Both the position numbers and the translations under genes were made by a program. The notes beneath the pieces were generated by a model. It worked only from the letters and a program-made list of their open reading frames with translations, made no database searches and was not told the origin of the DNA. A stretch of DNA of 64,000 bases from an uncultured Trueperaceae bacterium (lineage in GTDB: Bacteria; Deinococcota; Deinococci; Deinococcales; Trueperaceae), in the NCBI GenBank assembly GCA_937873495.1, contig CALMXZ010000010.1, forward strand, positions 1 to 64,000, read 5' to 3'. Below are positions 1 through 7,695 of this stretch, piece after piece (within the stretch, counting starts at the first letter, position 1; each line of letters begins with the position of its first letter).

Positions 1-1079
1 CCGTGCTGCTCGGCACCCTCAACACCCACGAGTTCCACATGGGCCCGACCATCGACTTCCCGTACGGCACGCCGCGCAACCCGTGGAACTTGGAGCGCAA
101 CCCGGGCGGTTCGTCGAGCGGCTCGGCGACCTCGCTGGCGACGGGCCTGGTGAGCGCGGCGCTCGGGGGCGACACGGGCGGCTCGATCAGAGGACCGGCC
201 GCGTCGTGCGGCGTCGTCGGGATGAAGCCGACGTGGTCGCTCGTCAGTCGTGACGGGGTCTTCCCGCTGGCCTGGACGCTCGACTGCGTCGGACCGCTCG
301 CGCGGACGGTCGAGGACGTCGCCGCGGTCTTGCAGGTCATCGCCGGTCGCGATCCGCTCGATCCCACGACCAGCAGAGAGCCCGTACCCGATTACTCCGC
401 CGCCCTGACCGACACGTCGTTGAAGGGCTTGCGCGTCGGCGTCGTCGAGGAGATGGTAAGCGACGACATCACCGGCTCGGATGCCATCGCCGCCGTCGAC
501 AGGGCCCTGGAATTCTTCACGGCCCAGGGGGCAGTCCTCGCGCGCGTGAGCCTTCCCCTGATGCGCGAGACGCGCTTCGTCTCGCCCGGGTTGACCATGC
601 CGGAGGCGGCCGCCTACCACCGGCGCAACCTGCTCGAGAATTACCTCGACTTCGACTACAACACGCGTGTGAACTCGATGGTCGGCGCCATCCTGCCCGC
701 CGGCCTCGCCAACCTGGCGCAGCGCGCCAGGCTCGTCATCGGCCAGCAGGTCCTCGACGCCTTCGAGGGTGTTGACGTGCTGGTGGGAGCCAGCGCGGCG
801 GGCGGTTCGGTGCCCATCGCCGATCGGCCACCGATAAAGACCAAACAGGAAGCCCTCGAGAAGATCTACGGCGTCGGCAAGGCGGCCGGCCAGTACACCC
901 GCGCCTTCAGCCTGGCGGGGGTGCCGGCCATCTCCGTGCCGGCCGGCTTCGACCACGAGGGCCTGCCGCTCGGCCTGCACATCGCGGCCCGGCTCTTCGA
1001 CGACGCGACCGTGCTGCGCGTCGGCAACGCCTTCCAGCAGGCGACCGACTGGCATGGGAGGCGGCCGCCCGTCGCGTGA
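1..1079 (+). CDS. Amidase signature family enzyme, 5'-truncated by window edge
   Basis: C-terminal part of an amidase-signature hydrolase acting on amide bonds; the start and the catalytic lysine lie before base 1. The visible portion opens with the family core: the Gly/Ser-rich stretch NPGGSSSGSA (cis-serine) followed by GGDTGGSIRGPAA, whose last serine is the expected nucleophile, then GVVGMKPTW. The remainder has the usual C-terminal half ending in GLPLGLHIAARLFDD, typical of the family. GatA is possible by family, but no gatB or gatC is adjacent, so a stand-alone amidase is more likely. A second, distinct amidase lies at 57381-58964. The family call is firm; the substrate cannot be read from the sequence. 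Confidence 0.85.
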   Translation, partial: VLLGTLNTHEFHMGPTIDFPYGTPRNPWNLERNPGGSSSGSATSLATGLVSAALGGDTGGSIRGPAASCGVVGMKPTWSLVSRDGVFPLAWTLDCVGPLARTVEDVAAVLQVIAGRDPLDPTTSREPVPDYSAALTDTSLKGLRVGVVEEMVSDDITGSDAIAAVDRALEFFTAQGAVLARVSLPLMRETRFVSPGLTMPEAAAYHRRNLLENYLDFDYNTRVNSMVGAILPAGLANLAQRARLVIGQQVLDAFEGVDVLVGASAAGGSVPIADRPPIKTKQEALEKIYGVGKAAGQYTRAFSLAGVPAISVPAGFDHEGLPLGLHIAARLFDDATVLRVGNAFQQATDWHGRRPPVA

Positions 1080-1090
1080 GACCGCCGGGG

Positions 1091-1207
1091 GTGAGAGCCG
1101 CCGACGCTGGCGCGGCTCCTCATTGCCCCGCTGCTCCATCGAACGGTTTCGCCCGCGGCTCGGTTCGGCGCCGCGGGCGAAACCTTGTGCGTCGCCGCGG
1201 CTCTCAC
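1091..1207. terminator. Nested inverted repeats between convergent genes
   Basis: An inner perfect 15-bp stem (arms 1145-1159 and 1170-1184, 10-base loop) lies inside an outer perfect 11-bp stem (1091-1101 and 1197-1207). It separates the convergent amidase and carbohydrate-binding genes. There is no clear U-tract on either side, so it may be a bidirectional GC-rich terminator or an mRNA 3'-end stabiliser. Confidence 0.6.
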
Positions 1208-1226
1208 AGCCGCGCCGCAGATCGGG

Positions 1227-2384
1227 TCATGGCCTGCCCGGCGTGCCCCCGCGGCCGAAGCCCGGTCCGAAGCCGCCCCCGCCCTGCGAGCTCTCGGTGG
1301 TGACCGTGACTATCGCCGTGCCGGGATCGGAGGCGCCGTCCGCGTAGCGGCCGTCCACCGCGCTACCGATAGGCGTGCCGCCCGAGTAGACGGTGTAAGA
1401 GACGCCGTCCCGGAGGTCCGGCGAGCTGAAGATGAGCTGCTGGTAGCCGTTGGCCGGGGCGAAGGTCAGGAGGTCGTTGCCGTCCTCGTCCCGCACCACG
1501 ATGACGGCGCCGGCGGCCTGGTTCGCGCCGTAGTTCACGATGATGCTCTCCTGGGCGGAGCCGGTCGCAATCGAGCCCATCATCGCGCCGCCCGTCGCCA
1601 CGACCAGGCCGCCGTCGATGGTGACGGCGCCGTCGGCATCCAGGCCGCTGTTGGCATCCACCAGGGCCGCCTGGGTGACGACGACGCCACCCGTGATGGT
1701 GATGGTCCCGTTCGAGTCGATGCCGTCGCCCGTCTCGGTCTGAACGTAGACGTACCCACCGCTGACGGTGATGCGGCTCACGCCGTCCTGGTTCGCGTTG
1801 ATGCCGTCCTCCGCAGCGTAGATCCTGATGGCGCCGCCCTGGATGTCGATGTGCGACGTGCTCGAGATCCCCTCGTAGACGGCGTGCACATCGAGGGCGC
1901 CGTCACCGTCAACGACGAGGGGGGCGTCGCTGTAGAGGGCGGCGTCGAACTCGCTCGAGCCCCCGTCGGCGATGACGTTGGTCGAGCCGGAGGCCAGGGT
2001 CACGGTAGCGGAGTCTGCGGCGGCGACGTAGATGGCGGGACCCGCCGGGTTGCTGAGGTCAACGCCGTCCAGTACGAGCGTCACATCCGCGCCGGCGGCA
2101 TCGACCGTCAGGGAGCCGTCGCTCGTCTGCCCCGTCACTACGTAAGTGCCGCCGGCCGTGACGATCACGTGGCCGCCGGTGGCGGTGGCGCCGCTGCCAT
2201 CGACCGTCGTCTGGTCGGCGAACGTTATGGTTGCGCCCCCCGACGGCTGAGCCATGACCGGCAACGTGGCGCAGGCGGCGAGCAGGGCGAGGATCGGGGC
2301 GGTGAGCAGCTTGCCGAGCCTGGCGAACGGGCGTGGCCCGCGTCGGATCGGTCCGCTGGTGGTGGTCATGCCGAAGTCAGTCAT
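1227..2384 (-). CDS. Secreted carbohydrate-binding-domain-type beta-helix protein (DUF4353-like)
   Basis: Exported 385-aa protein. The N-terminus has a basic region, a hydrophobic stretch (ILALLAACATLPVMAQ) and either a signal peptidase site or a possible lipobox cysteine. The body is a long run of short beta-strand repeats rich in G, D, T and V (for example GDGALDVHAVYEGISS, GGAIRIYAAEDGINAN, GDGIDSNGTITITGG), resembling the parallel beta-helix of the DUF4353/Cthe_2159 carbohydrate-binding family. The C-terminus ends in a Gly/Phe/Pro-rich tail. The start is fixed by AGGAGGG six bases before ATG, but this SD lies inside a 17-bp hairpin (separate entry). Role probably extracellular or cell-surface; ligand unknown. 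Confidence 0.65.
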   Translation of the reverse strand: MTDFGMTTTSGPIRRGPRPFARLGKLLTAPILALLAACATLPVMAQPSGGATITFADQTTVDGSGATATGGHVIVTAGGTYVVTGQTSDGSLTVDAAGADVTLVLDGVDLSNPAGPAIYVAAADSATVTLASGSTNVIADGGSSEFDAALYSDAPLVVDGDGALDVHAVYEGISSTSHIDIQGGAIRIYAAEDGINANQDGVSRITVSGGYVYVQTETGDGIDSNGTITITGGVVVTQAALVDANSGLDADGAVTIDGGLVVATGGAMMGSIATGSAQESIIVNYGANQAAGAVIVVRDEDGNDLLTFAPANGYQQLIFSSPDLRDGVSYTVYSGGTPIGSAVDGRYADGASDPGTAIVTVTTESSQGGGGFGPGFGRGGTPGRP

Positions 2385-2391
2385 GATGTTC

Positions 2392-2441
2392 CCTCCTGGT
2401 GGCGCGCTCGTGAAGGCCGCTAGCGCGCCTACACCAGGAGG
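2392..2441 (-). promoter_or_regulatory. SD-sequestering 5'-UTR hairpin of the secreted beta-helix gene
   Basis: In the minus-strand transcript the arm CCTCCTGGT (2441-2433) pairs with ACCAGGAGG (2400-2392), and GGCGCGCT (2429-2422) pairs with AGCGCGCC (2408-2401). This gives 17 bp with a three-base bulge (2430-2432) and a 13-base loop (2409-2421). The AGGAGG ribosome binding site is wholly inside the stem, so translation should be off unless the hairpin opens. A further inverted repeat, CGGTTC-AG-GAACCG, lies at 2453-2466. The pairing is read directly; the regulatory role is inferred. Confidence 0.65.
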
Positions 2442-2593
2442 CTAGTGGGGGGCGGTTCAGGAACCGTTTGTGGTTCGTTTGCTTCGCGTTTAGGGGCGGG
2501 TGCCGCTCCGGAGCGCGCTCCTGCGGGCTCGCGCGGTCGGCCGCTGCTCCAGCCCGGGACGTCCGCAACTCCCACGCGGGCCGCGCCCCCGCC

Positions 2594-2599
2594 TAACCT
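2594..2599 (+). promoter_or_regulatory. -10 box of fhs, possible leaderless start
   Basis: TAACCT ends 9 bases before the fhs ATG, and no Shine-Dalgarno-like sequence lies between them. The spacing is at the long end for a leaderless mRNA. Confidence 0.35.
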
Positions 2600-2608
2600 G
2601 GTCTCACC

Positions 2609-4243
2609 ATGACGACCAGACTGAGAGCGATAGAGAACGTCGCCGCCGAGATCGGCCTCGACCCGGAGGCCGTCCTGCCGCTCGGCCGGCACAAGGCCAA
2701 GATCGAACTCGACTGGGCGGGCGCGGAGCCCGCGGCGGCCGTCGGACCAGGCGCCGGCAGGCTCGTGCTCGTGAGTGCCATCACCCCGACGAAGGCTGGC
2801 GAGGGCAAGACGACCGTGAGCGTCGGGCTCACGGACGGCCTCAGGCGCCTGGGCGTGCGCGTGGCGCTGTGCCTGCGTGAGCCGTCCATGGGACCCGTGT
2901 TCGGAATCAAGGGCGGCGGCACGGGTGGCGGCAAGGCGCAGGTCGAGCCGGCCGATGACATCAACCTGCACTTCACGGGCGACCTGCACGCCATCACGGC
3001 CGCGCACAACCTGCTCGCCGCCCTGATCGACAACGACCTGCACTTCGGGGGCGCGTCGGGCCTGGCGCCTGAACGGGTGACGTGGTCGCGCGCCCTCGAC
3101 GTCAACGACCGCGCGCTGCGCAGCGTCGTCGTCGCGGCGGGGGCGAGGGGAGAGCGCGCCTCGCGCTTCGACATCACGGCGGCCAGCGAGATCATGGCCG
3201 TGATGGCCCTCGCGGACTCGCTGCCCGACCTGCGGGCGCGCCTCGCGCGGATCGTCGTCGGCACGCGGGAGGACGGCAGCCCGGTGACGGCGCGGGACCT
3301 CGGGGCCGTCGACGCCATGCTTGCCCTCCTGAAGGACGCGCTGAAGCCCAACCTCGTCCAGACGCGCGAGGGCGCGCCGGCCTTCGTCCACCTGGGGCCG
3401 TTCGGCAACATCGCGCACGGCTGCTCCAGCGTCGTGGCGACGAAGCTGGCCATGCGGCACGCCGACGTGGTCGTCACGGAGGCCGGCTTCGGGTTCGAAC
3501 TCGGGGGCGAGAAGTTCCTCGACATCAAGGCGCGCCAGGCGGGCGTGTGGCCGCGCGCGGTCGTGCTCGTCGCGACCGTCCAGGCGCTCAAGGCGCACGG
3601 TCACGGCGACCTGACACGCGGCTTGGCGCATCTCGATCGGCAGCTCGCCAACATCGGCGTCTTCGGCCTGCCCGCCATGGTCGCGGTGAACGTCTTCCCG
3701 ACCGACACGCAAGCCGAGCTGGAGGCCATCGAAGCGCGCGCCGGCGCGCTCGGAGTGGCCGCGGCGCGCGTCACCTCGTTCGTGGACGGCGGCGAAGGGG
3801 GCGAGGAGCTCGCCCGGCGCCTGCTGGCGCTCCTCGCCGCCACGGACGCGGCCCCGCCGCGCCCGCGCTTCCTGTACGCGGAGGATGACGGCCTGCTGGC
3901 GAAGCTGACCGCCGTGGCGCGGAGCGTCTACGGCGCTGCGGAGGTGGTGCTGAGCGAGGCGGCGGAGCGCGATCTGGCCGTCCTGCGGGCTGCCGGGCAG
4001 GCGGGCTTGCCGGTCTGCATCGCCAAGACGCACCTGTCGTTCAGCGACGACCCCAAGGGCGACGGGTTGGCCGAGGGCTTCACGCTCACCGTGCGCGAAC
4101 TGCGCGCCTCGGCGGGCGCCGGGTTCATCGTGGCGTTGATGGGCGACATCATCACCATGCCGGCGCTGCCGCGCGAGCCGGCCGCCAAGCGCGTGCGGGT
4201 GACGGACGACGGCGGCGTCAGCGGGTTGATGCAAGGCGGCTGA
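2609..4243 (+). CDS. fhs: Formate--tetrahydrofolate ligase
   Basis: ATP-dependent synthesis of 10-formyl-THF from formate and THF, a cytoplasmic one-carbon enzyme. The 544 aa match the usual length of about 555. Seen: the N-terminal segment with GLDPEAVLPLGRHKAKI; the P-loop ITPTKAGEGKTTVSVGL near residues 52-68; REPSMGPVFGIKGGGTGGGKAQV; the FTGDLHAITAAHNLLAALIDN segment; and TEAGFGFELGGEKFLDIK. All are FTHFS landmarks. The ATG start is consistent with the family N-terminus and is preceded by a -10-like TAACCT without a clear SD. It stands as a single-gene unit ending in a strong hairpin; no folD is adjacent. Confidence 0.97.
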   Translation: MTTRLRAIENVAAEIGLDPEAVLPLGRHKAKIELDWAGAEPAAAVGPGAGRLVLVSAITPTKAGEGKTTVSVGLTDGLRRLGVRVALCLREPSMGPVFGIKGGGTGGGKAQVEPADDINLHFTGDLHAITAAHNLLAALIDNDLHFGGASGLAPERVTWSRALDVNDRALRSVVVAAGARGERASRFDITAASEIMAVMALADSLPDLRARLARIVVGTREDGSPVTARDLGAVDAMLALLKDALKPNLVQTREGAPAFVHLGPFGNIAHGCSSVVATKLAMRHADVVVTEAGFGFELGGEKFLDIKARQAGVWPRAVVLVATVQALKAHGHGDLTRGLAHLDRQLANIGVFGLPAMVAVNVFPTDTQAELEAIEARAGALGVAAARVTSFVDGGEGGEELARRLLALLAATDAAPPRPRFLYAEDDGLLAKLTAVARSVYGAAEVVLSEAAERDLAVLRAAGQAGLPVCIAKTHLSFSDDPKGDGLAEGFTLTVRELRASAGAGFIVALMGDIITMPALPREPAAKRVRVTDDGGVSGLMQGG

Positions 4244-4245
4244 GA

Positions 4246-4277
4246 GGCTCGGCGGCAGCGGTAGCGGCCGCCGAGCC
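4246..4277. terminator. GC-rich hairpin between convergent fhs and ABC permease
   Basis: Perfect 11-bp stem, arms 4246-4256 and 4267-4277, with a 10-base loop. It starts three bases after the fhs stop and ends five bases before the stop of the opposing permease gene. There is no U-tract; it may serve both strands. Confidence 0.6.
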
Positions 4278-4282
4278 CACCC

Positions 4283-4969
4283 TCACTGCGTTATCCGCCT
4301 GAGGGTGAGGTACGACGAGGCCGCCAGCACGACCACCAGTAGCAGCCCCCACGCGTCGAGCCCGAGCGCGCCCTGGGCAACGACCCATTCGGCGACGGCC
4401 TGCATGGCGCCGAACCGCACGAGGAGCAGCGCCGCGACCGTGAGCGCGATTGCCAGCCCAACGAGCACGTTGAGGAGGACCACCAAGCCCCAGCGTTTGA
4501 GGACGGCGCTGCTCCAGTACCCGATGAGGAACCAGAGCATGGCCAGGACGAAGTAGCTGGCGAACGCGGCCAGCGGAGCGTCGCCGTCGAGCCCGGGCGT
4601 GGCGAAGTAACCGTTCACGCCCCAGCCGTTGGTGGCCTTCTCGAGCAGCGCTATGACCAGGTAGATGAGGGCGAGCATGGCGGCCGTGAGCGCGGCCGTG
4701 AGGAGCGTGCCGATGTGGAAATCCCGGCGCGTCGCCCCCAGGGCCTGCGAGAACGGGAAGGACATGGTCAGGGCCTGCACGCCAACCACGAGGAAGGCCC
4801 ATAGGGGCGCCGCAGCGGCCATGACGGCGTACTTCGGCCCGTCGTAAGGGACGAGCAGGAAGATGGCGAGCGCGAGGAGCGCCGCGCCGCCGAGGACCAG
4901 CAGCGGGACGATCACGTAGGACTGGCGGTTCATGAGCTGCAACCGCATCACGTTGGTCACGCGCGTCAT
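4283..4969 (-). CDS. ABC transporter permease-like membrane protein
   Basis: Hydrophobic 228-aa protein with about six predicted membrane spans (for example VIVPLLVLGGAALLALAIFLLV, AALTAAMLALIYLVIALL, GLLLVVVLAASSYLTL). It is the last gene of a three-gene operon and its start overlaps the stop of the upstream ATPase by four bases. By context it is the membrane partner of that ATPase in a YtrA-type export or permease system. No substrate-defining motif was seen. The family is inferred from position and topology rather than a sequence signature. Confidence 0.7.
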   Translation of the reverse strand: MTRVTNVMRLQLMNRQSYVIVPLLVLGGAALLALAIFLLVPYDGPKYAVMAAAAPLWAFLVVGVQALTMSFPFSQALGATRRDFHIGTLLTAALTAAMLALIYLVIALLEKATNGWGVNGYFATPGLDGDAPLAAFASYFVLAMLWFLIGYWSSAVLKRWGLVVLLNVLVGLAIALTVAALLLVRFGAMQAVAEWVVAQGALGLDAWGLLLVVVLAASSYLTLRRITQ

Positions 4970-5916
4970 CTCGCGCCTCCGTTCCGAACGAGCTGTCTGG
5001 CCTCGACCTTGGCGGGCGGACCGTCCGTCCCCCAGGCGTCGCCTTTGTCCGGTTGGGCCGCGCTGCTCACGATGAACTGCTGCAGCGACACGGGCGCGAC
5101 CTCCACGCCGGAGCGCGCCAGGCGCACCTTGTCGCTCTCCGAGACCTGACCCTTGAGCACCACCGAGGTGACGTTGCCGAGGGTCTGCTTCCGCAGGACC
5201 TGCTTGCCGACGGCGAAGGCCGCGACCGCCGTGGCGTCGCCGACGATGTTGAAGGCCGAGCCGCGGATGTCGTCCGCGGCCGCGTCGATGACGACCCTGC
5301 CCCGGTCGAGCACGATCACGTGTTCCAGCAGGTTCGCGACCTCGTCGATGAGGTGGGAGGAGAGCACGATGGTGCGCGGGCTCTCGGCGTAGTCCTCGAT
5401 CAGGCGGTCGTAGAAGACCTGGCGCGCCACGGCGTCGAGCCCGAGGTACGGCTCGTCGAAGAAGGTCACGTCCGCGCGCGCCGCCAGTGCGATGACGATG
5501 CCGACGGCGGAGAGCTGCCCGCGCGACAGCCGCTGGATGGGGCGGTCGGTCGGGAGCTGGAACTCCTCGACCAGGCGCTCGGCGAGACGCTGGTTCCAGT
5601 TCGGGTAGAAGTAGCTCGCCGTGCGGAACGCCTGCGGAGGCGTCGCCCGCTCCGGGTACTTCTGGTTCTCACGCACGAAGCAGAGGCGCCCGAGCACGCC
5701 GGCGTTCTCGTACGGGTCCTCGCCGAACACCCGCACGCGCCCGGAGGTCGCGAAGTTCTGGGCCGTGAGGATCGACATCAGGGTCGTCTTGCCCGCCCCG
5801 TTCCGACCGAGGAGACCGTAGATCTTGCCCTCGTCGAGCGCCAGGCTCACGTCGTCGAGTGCCGTGGCCGTTCGGTACCGCTTGGTGAGGTGCTTCACCT
5901 CGATGATGCTCGTCAT
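4966..5916 (-). CDS. ABC transporter ATP-binding protein (YtrB-like)
   Basis: Nucleotide-binding subunit that powers the adjacent permease. The 316 aa include Walker A GLLGRNGAGKTTLM near residues 34-47, a Q-loop segment FVRENQKYPE, the signature-like LSRGQLSAVGIVIALAARADV (LSRGQ variant of LSGGQ), Walker B VTFFDEPYLGLD and an H-loop in VLSSHLIDEVANLLEHV. The last 80 or so residues form an extra C-terminal domain common in BcrA/YtrB-type ATPases. It overlaps both neighbours by four bases, showing tight translational coupling. Substrate unknown. Confidence 0.9.
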   Translation of the reverse strand: MTSIIEVKHLTKRYRTATALDDVSLALDEGKIYGLLGRNGAGKTTLMSILTAQNFATSGRVRVFGEDPYENAGVLGRLCFVRENQKYPERATPPQAFRTASYFYPNWNQRLAERLVEEFQLPTDRPIQRLSRGQLSAVGIVIALAARADVTFFDEPYLGLDAVARQVFYDRLIEDYAESPRTIVLSSHLIDEVANLLEHVIVLDRGRVVIDAAADDIRGSAFNIVGDATAVAAFAVGKQVLRKQTLGNVTSVVLKGQVSESDKVRLARSGVEVAPVSLQQFIVSSAAQPDKGDAWGTDGPPAKVEARQLVRNGGAR

Positions 5917-6284
5917 GCCTTGGTCCTTTCGGAGAACCGCTCCTTGAGTAGCTGGATCAGCTCGTCGACGTCGAGTCCGAGCTTGCGCGCCTCGGCCGCG
6001 AGGGGCTCGAGGTAGGTGGACGCGAACGCCGCGCGGCGCTCCTCGATGAGCGCGCGCCGCGCGCCTGGCGCCACGAACATCCCTATGCCCCTGCGCTTGT
6101 GCAGCACCCCCTTGTCCACCAGGAGGGCGATGCCCTTGGCAGCCGTCGCGGGGTTGATGCGGTAGAAGGCCGCCAGCTCGTTGGTCGACGGCGCCTGGGA
6201 GTCCTCGGCCAGGCTGCCGTCCACGATCGAGTCCTCGACGCGTTCGGCTATCTGGAGGAAGAGGGCTTTGCTGTCGTCGACCAC
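5913..6284 (-). CDS. GntR-family regulator, YtrA subfamily
   Basis: Short 123-aa regulator with an N-terminal winged helix (LAEDSQAPSTNELAAFYRINPATAAKGIALLVDKGVLHKRRGIGMFV) and a short C-terminal dimerisation segment, the YtrA layout with no large effector domain. The GTG start is supported by AAGGA six bases upstream. It is the first gene of an operon with an ABC ATPase and permease, as is usual for YtrA. Two overlapping inverted repeats cover its promoter, so autoregulation is likely. The inducer in related systems is often a cell-envelope antibiotic; here that is only an analogy. Confidence 0.9.
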   Translation of the reverse strand: MVDDSKALFLQIAERVEDSIVDGSLAEDSQAPSTNELAAFYRINPATAAKGIALLVDKGVLHKRRGIGMFVAPGARRALIEERRAAFASTYLEPLAAEARKLGLDVDELIQLLKERFSERTKA

Positions 6285-6295
6285 GTCTGGTCCTT

Positions 6296-6347
6296 CCTAG
6301 TGGTTAGTTACTCCACTAGGTAACCACCTAAGTGATAGGCCTGTCAA
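6296..6347 (-). promoter_or_regulatory. Promoter and operator of the YtrA-type operon
   Basis: On the minus strand, TTGACA (6347-6342) and TTACCT (6323-6318) are separated by 18 bases. Two overlapping perfect inverted repeats cover the -10 and the start site: CCTAGTGG (6296-6303)/CCACTAGG (6313-6320) and GTGGTTA (6300-6306)/TAACCAC (6321-6327). The layout is that of a repressor operator for the GntR protein encoded 12 bases downstream. Confidence 0.75.
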
Positions 6348-6357
6348 GTGCGGGCGG

Positions 6358-7695
6358 TCACCGCCCGAAGATCACGTCGCTGAAGAGCCGCGTATCGACG
6401 TCGGCGGTGCGCAGGTAGCCGAAGATCGAGGCGAGGTCCTCGGCCGCGTAGTAGGTGTCGTACCCGGACCCGGACGGCGCGACCTGGTGGAACACCAGGA
6501 CGAGCCAAGCGCGCTCCGACGCGGCGCGGTCGATCAGGGCCTTGACGACGCCGGGGCCGTCGCTCGGGACGATGCTGATGGCCCTGACGCGGTACGGGTC
6601 CGCCGGCGGGAACGTCTCGAGGCCCTGCGTGCGCATGATCGTCCGCCCGGCCGCGAAGTAACCGCTCACCTGTTCGAGCGAGGCGCCATCGAAACCGCCG
6701 TAAGGGTACGCGATCACGTCGGCGCCATGGCGAAAGCCGTTGTCGAGCAGCCACCCCTTGACCCCGGCCAGCTCGGCGGCGAGGTCCGCTGGCGCGAGGG
6801 TGTCGAAGCCGCCTTCCTCGAGGGGGGTCGTGTGATGGGCGATGACCTCCCAGCCGCCGAAGCGCTCCGCGATGCGGAGCTGTTCGACGGTCATGAACGT
6901 CGGCTGGCCGACCAGGTCGACGATGGCGGCGACGCTGGCCTGGATGCCGAGGCGCCTGGCGAGCGGGAGCGCGTAGTAGAAGACCCCGTCGCGCGCGTCG
7001 TCGAAGACGAGCGAGACGAGGCCGCGGGCCGGGGCGGGCACGGCCTCGAGGGCGGCGTACCAGACGGTCACCGGGCCGGCTCCGGAGTCGCGCAAGCTCA
7101 ACTGGATGTCGGTCACTTGACCGAGGTCGATGCTCGGGGGTCCGCCGGTCACCGTCGCGCCGAGGTTCGCCGTGATGGTGAACCATTCGTCGTCCTCCGT
7201 GTACGTCTCCTCGGACGGCCGTTGGCCGCCGAGCACGGGGAAGGCGTCGTAGGTCTCGAAGCCGTCCGTGCTCAGGTAGACGAGCAGGTAGTCGAGCGCG
7301 GCCACGCCGCGCAGCTTCAGGTCGAGCCGCAGGAAGGCGTGGCTGAGATCGAACGGGCCGACGTTGGTAGCGCGCAGGTTCACCTGTTTGCCGTCGCCGT
7401 CCGACGTCGCCCTGAGCGAACGGGTGCCGATGAGCACGTCGTCCAGGACCGACTCGGCGCTCCCGGCCGTGCTCTGTTTGACGAAGGCGGTGTCGTACTG
7501 GAAGAGGTCGAGCACGGTTCCCTCGGGTCGCGCTGGCACGGCGATGGGCCGCAGCGCGGTGGGGGCGGTGGGGGTAGAAGAGCCGGTGGCCTGCCCGCCT
7601 TGGGCGAACGCCACTGCGCCAACACCTAGCAGCAGGGTCGCGGTCACGGCCACGAGACGCAGAGCGGTGCTACCGGCGTGTTCTGACAGGTTCAT
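6358..7695 (-). CDS. Secreted polysaccharide deacetylase (NodB-homology) family protein
   Basis: 445-aa exported protein. A signal peptide (ALRLVAVTATLLLGVGAVAFAQ) is followed by an all-beta N-terminal region (about 60-210) and a C-terminal NodB-like domain. Recognisable elements are LVSLVFDDARDGVFYYALPLARRLGIQAS (Asp pair of motif 1), EVIAHHTTPLEEGGFD (the HxxxH/T region of motif 2) and VIAYPYGGFD (motif 3). Such enzymes remove N- or O-acetyl groups from surface polysaccharide. The ATG overlaps the TGA of the upstream regulator by four bases, so the two are one unit. The catalytic motif is variant (FDD/HHTT), so activity should be treated as probable. Confidence 0.75.
   Translation of the reverse strand: MNLSEHAGSTALRLVAVTATLLLGVGAVAFAQGGQATGSSTPTAPTALRPIAVPARPEGTVLDLFQYDTAFVKQSTAGSAESVLDDVLIGTRSLRATSDGDGKQVNLRATNVGPFDLSHAFLRLDLKLRGVAALDYLLVYLSTDGFETYDAFPVLGGQRPSEETYTEDDEWFTITANLGATVTGGPPSIDLGQVTDIQLSLRDSGAGPVTVWYAALEAVPAPARGLVSLVFDDARDGVFYYALPLARRLGIQASVAAIVDLVGQPTFMTVEQLRIAERFGGWEVIAHHTTPLEEGGFDTLAPADLAAELAGVKGWLLDNGFRHGADVIAYPYGGFDGASLEQVSGYFAAGRTIMRTQGLETFPPADPYRVRAISIVPSDGPGVVKALIDRAASERAWLVLVFHQVAPSGSGYDTYYAAEDLASIFGYLRTADVDTRLFSDVIFGR

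Noticed and set aside
1185-2423. A 412-codon plus-strand frame opposite the beta-helix gene
   Set aside because: Its composition is that of an antisense shadow (Asp/Val/Gly/Arg), with no domain or RBS; the minus gene has a signal peptide and SD.
2429-4234. A 601-codon open frame opposite fhs
   Set aside because: Same GC-driven antisense pattern; fhs is unmistakable on the other strand.
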